This document shows positions 9,172 to 16,280 of a DNA stretch of 64,000 bases, in pieces (the stretch's first letter is position 1; every line of letters begins with the position of its first letter). A program made the translations under genes and the position numbers. The notes under the pieces were generated by a model. It was not told the DNA's origin. It worked only from the letters and a program-made list of their open reading frames with translations, and ran no database searches. The stretch comes from Flavobacterium tagetis (GTDB lineage Bacteria > Bacteroidota > Bacteroidia > Flavobacteriales > Flavobacteriaceae): contig NZ_JAERSF010000004.1 in NCBI RefSeq assembly GCF_016735615.1, forward strand, positions 124,001 to 188,000. Reading direction: 5' to 3'.

Positions 9172-10305
9172 ATGAAAAATATATTAATAACTGGAGGAGC
9201 TGGATTTATTGGAACAAACCTTGCTCTTAAATTAATAGAAAAAGGATACACAATTACAGTTTTGGATAATCTTTCAAAACAAATTCATGGTAATAATCCA
9301 GAATTAACATCACCATTATATAAAAGTATAAAGGATAAGGTTAAATTTATTAAGGGAACGGTTACATCCAGAAGTGATTGGGAGAGAGCACTTCAAAATC
9401 AGAATATTGTAGTTCATTTTGCCGCAGAGACGGGAACAGGACAATCGATGTATTGTATAGAAAAGTATACAGAAGTTAATATTCAAGGAACGGCAATAAT
9501 GCTTGATATATTAGCAAATAGCGAAAATTCTGTTGAAAAAATTGTAATAGCTTCTTCGCGATCTATTTATGGCGAAGGAAAATATAGGCATCCAGAACAA
9601 GGAATTGTTTATCCTTCTCATAGAAAAGAAAGTGATATGCTTGCGGGGAATTTTGAATTAACTTATAATGATAATCAAGTTCTAGAGCTCCTTGCAACCG
9701 ATGAAGAATCGAAGATTCATCCCTCTTCGGTTTATGGAATTACCAAACAAAATCAAGAGCAAATGATTATGACTGTTTGTCCAACAATAGGTATTGCGCC
9801 AGTTGGCTTTAGATATCAAAACGTTTATGGTCCTGGTCAATCATTATCTAATCCATATACTGGAATTTTATCAATATTTTCTACACAAATTAGGAATAAT
9901 AATCCCATTCAGATTTTTGAGGATGGAAAAGAGACAAGAGATTTTGTGTTTATAGATGATGTGGTGGCAGCTACTATTCTTGGAATAGAAAAAGAGGAAG
10001 CAAATGGACATGTTTTTAACGTAGGAACAGGTGTTGCGACTGATGTTCTTGAAGTAGCAAACTCATTAATTGCGGCATACAATATTAATGTTCCTGTAAC
10101 TGTAACTGGAAGATTTAGATTGGGAGACATCCGTCATAATTTTGCTGATTTGACTAAAATTAAGGACCGTTTAGGATTTGAACCTACGGTTTATTTCAAT
10201 GAAGGAATTAAAAAATTCTCTTCTTGGGTATTAGAGCAAGAAATTCAAGAGGATAAATTAAGTAAATCACTTGAAGAAATGAAAAAGAAAGGCCTTTTAA
10301 AATGA
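9172..10305 (+). CDS. Extended SDR, dTDP-L-rhamnose 4-epimerase-like, cassette copy 2
   Basis: This 377-residue paralogue of the 4318 SDR has G8-x-x-G11-x-x-G14, S128/S129 and Y188-x-x-x-K192. ATG 9172 is chosen because it aligns exactly with the start of copy 1. The upstream ATG at 9154 lies inside the acetyltransferase gene. The two proteins are nearly the same over the segment around the catalytic Tyr and differ mostly around residues 135-175. The likely activity is 4-epimerisation of a dTDP-6-deoxyhexose. It overlaps the next gene by an ATGA junction. Confidence 0.75.
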   Translation: MKNILITGGAGFIGTNLALKLIEKGYTITVLDNLSKQIHGNNPELTSPLYKSIKDKVKFIKGTVTSRSDWERALQNQNIVVHFAAETGTGQSMYCIEKYTEVNIQGTAIMLDILANSENSVEKIVIASSRSIYGEGKYRHPEQGIVYPSHRKESDMLAGNFELTYNDNQVLELLATDEESKIHPSSVYGITKQNQEQMIMTVCPTIGIAPVGFRYQNVYGPGQSLSNPYTGILSIFSTQIRNNNPIQIFEDGKETRDFVFIDDVVAATILGIEKEEANGHVFNVGTGVATDVLEVANSLIAAYNINVPVTVTGRFRLGDIRHNFADLTKIKDRLGFEPTVYFNEGIKKFSSWVLEQEIQEDKLSKSLEEMKKKGLLK

Positions 10306-11342
10306 TAATTGAAGAAGTTCTTAAAAATAAAAATGTATTGTTTTTTTCTGTTCAAACTTTTAATCTCCAAAAACAGATTTCTAAAAAGTTAAATGAATTA
10401 GGAGCAAATGTTGATTATTATGATGAACGACCTTCAAACAATAATTTTACCAAAGGAGTTATTAGAATTAAGAGAAGCTTGCTTCAAGTAAAAATAAATA
10501 AATATTATAATAAGATATTAGGTGACATTAGTGGGAAAACGTATGATTTTTTATTTGTTAATAAAGGAGAAGTAATTCCAGAGTTTTTTTTAAAAGAATT
10601 TCAAAAAATGCAACCAAAATGTCAGTGCATTTTTTATACATGGGATTCTTTTCAAAATAATAAGAATGCTTTAAATATTTTAAAATATTTTCATAAGAAG
10701 TTTTCTTTTGATTCTGATGATGCTGTTAAATACAGTTTAGAATTTAGGCCACTTTTTTATTTAGATTTTTATAAAGATATTGATTCAATTTTAGATGCTG
10801 AAATCAAAAATGATTTGCTGTTTTTAGGAACAGCTCATTCTGACAGATATCAAATAAGTAATAACATTGTTAGTTGGTGTGAGAAGAATAACCTAAAGTC
10901 ATTTTGTTATTATTACATGCAAGGTAGATTGGTTTATTTTTATAAAAAGATGTTCGACAAAACATTTAAAGAATTCGATTATAAAAAATTGAGTTTCGAA
11001 AGTCTGCAAACAGAGGATTTATTTCAAATCTATCAAAACTCTAAAGTTGTTTTAGATATCAATCATCCTGGGCAAAAAGGTCTTACAATGCGCACTTTTG
11101 AAACTATTGGAGCGAAGCGAAAAATGATTACAACAAATAAAGAAGTTCAAAAGTATGCATTTTACAATCCTAACAATATTTTAATAATAGATAGAGAAAA
11201 CATAGAATTAAATAAAAAATTCTTTGATTCTGATTACATTGATGTTGATAAGGATTTATACGAGCGAATGTCATTAAAAGGATGGCTAGCTTGTTTGTTT
11301 ATGAGTAGTGAACCAAATATTTGGATAAAAGGAATTAATTAA
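10302..11342 (+). CDS. CgeB-like glycosyltransferase, cassette copy 2
   Basis: This 346-residue GT-B-like protein is paralogous to the one at 5464. Shared landmarks are FYTWDSFQNNK in the middle, the LGTAHSDRYQ versus FGYFIRERYD region and the MRTFETIGAKRKMITTN donor-site segment. It begins at an ATGA overlap with the epimerase, so product and user of the sugar may be made together. Divergence from copy 1 is much greater than for the epimerases, which would fit different acceptors. The exact donor is unknown. Confidence 0.7.
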   Translation: MIIEEVLKNKNVLFFSVQTFNLQKQISKKLNELGANVDYYDERPSNNNFTKGVIRIKRSLLQVKINKYYNKILGDISGKTYDFLFVNKGEVIPEFFLKEFQKMQPKCQCIFYTWDSFQNNKNALNILKYFHKKFSFDSDDAVKYSLEFRPLFYLDFYKDIDSILDAEIKNDLLFLGTAHSDRYQISNNIVSWCEKNNLKSFCYYYMQGRLVYFYKKMFDKTFKEFDYKKLSFESLQTEDLFQIYQNSKVVLDINHPGQKGLTMRTFETIGAKRKMITTNKEVQKYAFYNPNNILIIDRENIELNKKFFDSDYIDVDKDLYERMSLKGWLACLFMSSEPNIWIKGIN

Positions 11343-11344
11343 AA

Positions 11345-12316
11345 ATGCAATACACAATCATAGGAATTATTTTAATGATTATCATGTTACTTTATTTTAA
11401 AGTGGCAAATCATTTTAATATAATTGATAAACCCAATCAAAGGAGTTCACACACTGAAATAACTTTACGAGGAGGTGGAATCATTTTTTGGTTTTCTGCG
11501 CTGCTTTACTTTGTACAGAATGTTCAAAACAATTATTTTTTCTTTACAGGGATTACTCTGGTAAGTTTGGTTAGTTTTTGGGACGATATTCAGAGTTTAT
11601 CAAATAAAATTAGAATTGGGATTCATTTTCTTTCGATCACTTTGGTTTTTTATGATTTAAATTTATTCCATTTAATGCCTGTTTGGGGAGTTGCAGTGTC
11701 TTATATTTTGGCCATCGGACTAATAAATGCTTATAATTTCATGGACGGAATTAATGGTATTACAGGACTATATACTTTAGTTGTAATGGGATCATTATTG
11801 TATGTCAATACAAAAATTCAGCTTTTTACTGATGCAATGTTTATAAAATATGCAATGCTTGCGAGTTTAGTATTTCTCTTTTTTAATTATAGGAAAAGAG
11901 CAAAATGTTTTGCAGGTGATGTAGGAAGTATTGCCATAGCTTTTTGGATAATTTATTTGGTTGTAAAACTAATTCTTGTAACTGAATCGCTCATTTGGCT
12001 ATTGTTCTTAGCAGTATATGGAGTTGATGCGGTTTGTACAATTCTACATAGACTTTATCTAAAGCAGAATATTTTTGAGGCACATAGATTGCACTTGTAC
12101 CAAATATTAAGCAATGAATATAAAATACAGCATAGATTAGTATCTCTTCTTTACGCTTTAGCTCAGACAGGAATTTCTTTAGTAGTGATTTTTCTTTATC
12201 AAAAAGTTCAAGATTCACTTGTATTCTTAATTGTAATTTTACCCTTATTGTTACTTTACTCTTCAAAATTTTATTTGTTAAATAAAAGTAATTTACGATT
12301 GAATCATGGAGCCTAA
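11345..12316 (+). CDS. WecA/WbpL-type polyprenyl-phosphate sugar-1-phosphate transferase
   Basis: This 323-residue multi-pass membrane enzyme of the MraY/WecA (GT4-like, PNPT) family has D80-D81, the N131-F-M-D134-G motif, G191-D-V-G and the H247-R-L-H250 motif. These are the catalytic and substrate-binding residues of the family. It transfers a HexNAc-1-phosphate to undecaprenyl phosphate and so starts a glycan chain. In WbpL-like enzymes the sugar is often a modified HexNAc, which would fit the 4,6-dehydratase and aminotransferase nearby. It overlaps the next gene by 11 bases. Confidence 0.85.
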   Translation: MQYTIIGIILMIIMLLYFKVANHFNIIDKPNQRSSHTEITLRGGGIIFWFSALLYFVQNVQNNYFFFTGITLVSLVSFWDDIQSLSNKIRIGIHFLSITLVFYDLNLFHLMPVWGVAVSYILAIGLINAYNFMDGINGITGLYTLVVMGSLLYVNTKIQLFTDAMFIKYAMLASLVFLFFNYRKRAKCFAGDVGSIAIAFWIIYLVVKLILVTESLIWLLFLAVYGVDAVCTILHRLYLKQNIFEAHRLHLYQILSNEYKIQHRLVSLLYALAQTGISLVVIFLYQKVQDSLVFLIVILPLLLLYSSKFYLLNKSNLRLNHGA

Positions 12317-12728
12317 AATAATTAAGGGAGGAAAATTTTCTGATCATCGAGGAAGTATATCGTATGTGAACGATTTTAGTTTTATTGGTGTTGAAAGGTT
12401 TTATATTATAAGTAATTCGAAGGAAAATCCAGTTCGAGCTTGGCAGGGGCATAAATTAGATACTAAAAATTTTTATTGTCTTTCAGGTTCTTTTAATATT
12501 CATTTTATAAAAATTGATAATTGGGAGAATCCTTCGAAAGATTTAATTATTGAGACTGTTTTTGTTTCTGAATCTGAAAGCAAAATTGTTCATATACCGG
12601 CGGGCTATGCAAATGCAATAGAATCTCTGGAAGAAAATTCAAAACTAATATCCTTTTCTACATTGCCATTAGCAAATGTAAGCGATGATGATATTCGTTA
12701 TCCATTAGATTATTGGCTTTTCAAATAA
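12306..12728 (+). CDS. RmlC/WxcM-like cupin sugar isomerase or epimerase
   Basis: This 140-residue single-domain cupin shows HRGSISYVNDF at the start, RAWQGHK at residues 44-50 and HIPAGYANAIE at 96-106, as in the RmlC-like jelly-roll family. True RmlC enzymes have RGLHYQ. Here Gln47 takes the place of the catalytic His, so it is not a normal 3,5-epimerase. It may be a 3,4-ketoisomerase-like or other nucleotide-sugar isomerase, which is unproven. The stop overlaps the ATG of the aminotransferase (TAATG), suggesting that they act on the same pathway. Confidence 0.6.
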   Translation: MEPKIIKGGKFSDHRGSISYVNDFSFIGVERFYIISNSKENPVRAWQGHKLDTKNFYCLSGSFNIHFIKIDNWENPSKDLIIETVFVSESESKIVHIPAGYANAIESLEENSKLISFSTLPLANVSDDDIRYPLDYWLFK

Positions 12729-13855
12729 TGAAAGACGAAAGAATTTATTTATCGTTGTCTCAAGAAAGCGGGTTTGAGGAAGAATATATTCAGAAAGCTC
12801 TCAAGTCAAATTGGATTACTTCAGGAGGGCCAAATGTAGATGAATTTGAAAATGAACTTCAGAGGTATTTTGAAAATGAAAATTTTGTTGTCGCGTCAAA
12901 TTCTGGTACATCTGCTATACATTTAGCATTAATTTTGTTAGATGTAAAAGCTGGTGATGAGGTTATTTGTCAAAGCATGACTTTTTCGGCTTCAGCAAAT
13001 CCAATTTTATATCAGAATGCATGTCCAATATTTGTAGATAGTGAAATTGACACATGGAATATTTGTCCCGAAAATCTTGAAATAGCAATAAAAGATCGAA
13101 TAAAAAAAGGAAAAAAACCAAAAGCAATTATAGCAGTTCATTTATATGGCATGCCTTATAAAGTAGATGATGTACATTTAATTGCTGATAAATATGGAAT
13201 ACCAATTATTGAAGATAGTGCAGAAGCTCTTGGAAGTACTTATAAAGGTAAAAAATGTGGAAGCTTTGGTTTTTTTGGTATTTTGTCCTTTAATGGAAAT
13301 AAAATTATAACTACTTCTAGTGGAGGAGCATTAATTACGAATTCAGATGAAATAAAAAAGAAAGCTATCTTTTACGCTACCCAATCAAAAGATATAGCTG
13401 TACATTATCAACATAGCGAAATAGGTTATAATTATAGAATGAGTAATATTTGTGCAGGAGTTGGTCTTGGACAAATTAAAACCTTAGAAAGCAATATTAA
13501 TTTAAGACAAGCAAATCATTTATTTTATAAAAAGATATTTCAAGAAGTTGAAAATGCAAAACTTTTTGAAAACATAAACAATGTTTTCTTTTCTAATTAT
13601 TGGCTTAATGCAATACTACTAGAGACAGAAGAAATAAAAGAGAGTTTAAGACTCACTTTTGAAAAAGCTAATATTGAGAGTAGGCCATTATGGAAACCGA
13701 TGCATCTGCAACCAATTTTTAAAGAATGTCCATATTATGGTAATAAGATTTCTGAAGAGTTATTTAAAAAAGGATTATGTTTGCCGTCAGGATCAAATTT
13801 AACTAATACCGATAAAAGTAGAATAAAAGAAGTTATCATTAATTTCTTTAAATGA
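12728..13855 (+). CDS. DegT/DnrJ/EryC1 (PglE-like) sugar aminotransferase
   Basis: This 375-residue PLP enzyme has SNSGTSAIHLA at 58-68, EDSAEALGS at 162-170 and the Schiff-base lysine K192 in FNGNKI. The C-terminal RPLWKPMHLQPIF segment is typical of PglE/LegC-like transaminases that aminate C4 of a UDP-4-keto-6-deoxy-HexNAc. The 4,6-dehydratase at 16281 would supply that keto sugar. ATG 12728 overlaps the previous stop. The TTG at 12713 would add five residues and is less likely. Related enzymes can act at C3, so the position is tentative. Confidence 0.8.
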   Translation: MKDERIYLSLSQESGFEEEYIQKALKSNWITSGGPNVDEFENELQRYFENENFVVASNSGTSAIHLALILLDVKAGDEVICQSMTFSASANPILYQNACPIFVDSEIDTWNICPENLEIAIKDRIKKGKKPKAIIAVHLYGMPYKVDDVHLIADKYGIPIIEDSAEALGSTYKGKKCGSFGFFGILSFNGNKIITTSSGGALITNSDEIKKKAIFYATQSKDIAVHYQHSEIGYNYRMSNICAGVGLGQIKTLESNINLRQANHLFYKKIFQEVENAKLFENINNVFFSNYWLNAILLETEEIKESLRLTFEKANIESRPLWKPMHLQPIFKECPYYGNKISEELFKKGLCLPSGSNLTNTDKSRIKEVIINFFK

Positions 13856-13870
13856 ATATAAAATTTTAAA

Positions 13871-14419
13871 ATGAAAATTGAGGAAACATTTATAAAAGAC
13901 TTAGTAGTTGTAGAACCAACAGTATTTGGAGACGAAAGAGGTTATTTTTTTGAATCTTATAGTAAAACTAAATTTGAAGATTTAGGAATTAATATTGAAT
14001 TTGTTCAAGATAATCAATCATTCTCAAAAAAGGGAACTTTAAGAGGATTGCATTACCAAAATCCTCCTTTTGCACAGACAAAACTTGTTCGTGTTTTAGA
14101 AGGAGAAATTATTGATGTTGCAGTAGATTTAAGAAAAGATTCTCCTACATATGGGAAATCATTTAGTATTTTATTATCAGCAGATAATAAAAAACAATTA
14201 TTAGTACCGCAAGGATTTGCTCACGGATTTTCAGTTATTAGTGAAACGGCTTCGGTTATGTATAAATGTGATCAATTTTATAATAAAGCTTCTGAAGGAG
14301 GAATCAAATATGATGATCCATCTTTGAATATTGATTGGGGAATGAATCTTGAGGAGGCTATTGTTTCGGAAAAAGATCAAATTTTACCATTTATTGAAAA
14401 CTGTAATAGTTTATTTTAA
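13871..14419 (+). CDS. rmlC: dTDP-4-dehydrorhamnose 3,5-epimerase
   Basis: This 182-residue cupin has the diagnostic R58-G-L-H61-Y-Q motif (H61 catalytic), FAQTKLVRVLEGEI, VPQGFAHGF and Y131 at the position of the catalytic Tyr. It epimerises C3 and C5 of dTDP-4-keto-6-deoxy-D-glucose on the way to dTDP-L-rhamnose. Length matches the family. Its stop overlaps the start of rmlD (TAATG). No rmlB is visible in the window, so the substrate must come from a gene elsewhere. Confidence 0.93.
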   Translation: MKIEETFIKDLVVVEPTVFGDERGYFFESYSKTKFEDLGINIEFVQDNQSFSKKGTLRGLHYQNPPFAQTKLVRVLEGEIIDVAVDLRKDSPTYGKSFSILLSADNKKQLLVPQGFAHGFSVISETASVMYKCDQFYNKASEGGIKYDDPSLNIDWGMNLEEAIVSEKDQILPFIENCNSLF

Positions 14420-15264
14420 TGAAGAAAATTCTAGTAACTGGCGCAACAGGACAATTAGGATCTGAACTTTCAGTTTTAGCGCCTTTATATACTCAATATG
14501 AATGGGTATTTGCAGATAGAACTCAAATTACATTAGATAATTTAGAAATACTTCAATCTCAATTAAAAGTAATTCACCCTGATGTTATATTTAATTGTGG
14601 AGCTTATACTGCTGTTGACAAAGCAGAATCAGAAAAAGATTTGGCTTTTAAAGTAAATCATTTGGCAGTAGAGTTAATAGCAAAATATGCTAAAGAAAAT
14701 AACGCTAAATTAATTCATATTTCGACAGATTATGTTTTTGATGGCGCTTCGTCTATAGCTTTAAATGAAGAAGCTGAAACTAATCCTATAAATGTTTATG
14801 GAGAAAGTAAATTGGCTGGTGAAATTGCTTGTTTGAAAGAAAATCCAGAATCTGTTATAATTAGAACTTCTTGGGTTTATAGCAAGTTTGGAAATAATTT
14901 TGTAAAAACCATGCAGCGACTAATGCAGGAAAGAGATGAAATTAATGTGGTAAATGATCAGATAGGTTCGCCAACTTATGCGGCTGATTTGGCTCAAGCT
15001 ATGATTGATATCATCGAATTTCCGAAATGGATTTCTGGAATTTATAATTATTCGAATGAAGGTGAAATTAGTTGGTATGAATTTGCAGAAAGTATTAAAG
15101 AACTTGGAGGTCATAATTGTAAAGTTGGAGGGATTTCATCTTCATCTTATCCAACTCCAGCAAAAAGGCCAAGTTATTCATTATTAAATAAGGAAAAGAT
15201 AAAAGCAATTTATAATTTGAATATTCCAGATTATAAGAAAAGCTTAAAGAAGATGTTTGTTTAA
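14419..15264 (+). CDS. rmlD: dTDP-4-dehydrorhamnose reductase
   Basis: This 281-residue SDR begins with G8-A-T-G11-Q-L-G14 and carries the catalytic T103 (HISTDYVFDG), Y127 and K131 (VYGESKLAGE). These are diagnostic of RmlD. It reduces the 4-keto group with NAD(P)H to give dTDP-L-rhamnose in the cytoplasm. It is translationally coupled to rmlC. The following 47-base gap holds no recognisable promoter or terminator, so rmlA is probably in the same transcript. Confidence 0.93.
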   Translation: MKKILVTGATGQLGSELSVLAPLYTQYEWVFADRTQITLDNLEILQSQLKVIHPDVIFNCGAYTAVDKAESEKDLAFKVNHLAVELIAKYAKENNAKLIHISTDYVFDGASSIALNEEAETNPINVYGESKLAGEIACLKENPESVIIRTSWVYSKFGNNFVKTMQRLMQERDEINVVNDQIGSPTYAADLAQAMIDIIEFPKWISGIYNYSNEGEISWYEFAESIKELGGHNCKVGGISSSSYPTPAKRPSYSLLNKEKIKAIYNLNIPDYKKSLKKMFV

Positions 15265-15311
15265 AAATCTAAGAATAGAATTTTTGAAACTGGAAATCTA
15301 AAATTAAGATT

Positions 15312-16196
15312 ATGAAAGGAATTATATTAGCTGGAGGTTCTGGCACAAGATTGCATCCATTAACATTAGCAGTTAGCAAGCAATTAATGCCTGTTTACGA
15401 TAAGCCAATGATTTATTATCCGCTTTCAACTTTGATGATGGCTGGAATCAATGAAATTTTAATTATATCTACTCCACATGATTTACCTCATTTTAAGAAG
15501 CTTTTAGGTGATGGAAGCACAATTGGCTGTAAATTCAGTTATGCAGAGCAACCAAATCCAAATGGTTTGGCGCAAGCTTTCGTTATTGGTGAGGAGTTTA
15601 TTGGTAAAGATAAAGTTGCTTTAGTGCTTGGAGATAATATTTTCTTTGGTACCAATATGCAACAACTCTTAAAAGATAATTCGGATCCAGATGGAGGTGT
15701 AGTTTTTGCTTATCATGTTTCCGATCCAGAAAGATATGGAGTGGTTGAATTTGATCAAAACAAAAATGCCATCTCGATTGAAGAAAAACCTCTGGAGCCA
15801 AAATCTAATTATGCTGTACCAGGTTTATATTTCTATGATAATTCTGTGGTAGAGATTGCCAAAAATATTAAACCTAGCGCTCGAGGCGAATATGAAATTA
15901 CAGACGTAAATAAAGTGTATCTTGAAAAAGGAAAATTAAAAGTCGGGATTTTAAGTAGAGGAACGGCTTGGCTGGATACAGGAACCTTTAATAGTTTGAT
16001 GCAAGCAGGGCAATTTGTACAAGTTCTTGAAGAGAGACAGGGTTTAAAAGTAGGTTGTATTGAAGAAATAGCATGGAGACAAGGATTTATTAATGATATT
16101 CAGCTTGAAGAATTGGCCCAGCCATTACTTAAATCAGGTTACGGAAGTTATCTTTTAGACTTTTTAAAGCAAAAGAAAAAAGGTGTTAAAATTTAA
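15312..16196 (+). CDS. rmlA: Glucose-1-phosphate thymidylyltransferase
   Basis: This 294-residue nucleotidyltransferase has G8-G-S-G-T-R-L14, K23 in VSKQLMPVYDKPMIYYP and the VLGDNIFFG metal-binding segment, all typical of RmlA. It makes dTDP-glucose from dTTP and glucose-1-phosphate, the first step to dTDP-rhamnose. The usual neighbour rmlB is absent here. The order rmlC-rmlD-rmlA is the reverse of many clusters. A candidate promoter lies downstream, before the dehydratase gene. Confidence 0.94.
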   Translation: MKGIILAGGSGTRLHPLTLAVSKQLMPVYDKPMIYYPLSTLMMAGINEILIISTPHDLPHFKKLLGDGSTIGCKFSYAEQPNPNGLAQAFVIGEEFIGKDKVALVLGDNIFFGTNMQQLLKDNSDPDGGVVFAYHVSDPERYGVVEFDQNKNAISIEEKPLEPKSNYAVPGLYFYDNSVVEIAKNIKPSARGEYEITDVNKVYLEKGKLKVGILSRGTAWLDTGTFNSLMQAGQFVQVLEERQGLKVGCIEEIAWRQGFINDIQLEELAQPLLKSGYGSYLLDFLKQKKKGVKI

Positions 16197-16234
16197 TTTG
16201 CATCGCGAAGTAATTATTTAAAACCTTTAATTTG

Positions 16235-16242
16235 TATTTTTG
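16235..16242 (+). promoter_or_regulatory. Candidate -7 promoter element before the 4,6-dehydratase gene
   Basis: TATTTTTG matches the Bacteroidota -7 consensus TAnnTTTG exactly. It lies 38 bases before the TTG start at 16281. No TTG -33 box was found at the normal distance, so this is a weak call in an A+T-rich gap. Confidence 0.35.
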
Positions 16243-16280
16243 TATAAAGTTCAAATTTTACTGACTTAAAAAATGCTAAA

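Noticed and set aside
11991..12452. 153-residue minus-strand frame across the WecA-like and cupin genes
   Set aside because: Both overlapped genes have strong family motifs. The antisense frame has none and spans a gene junction, so it is a shadow.
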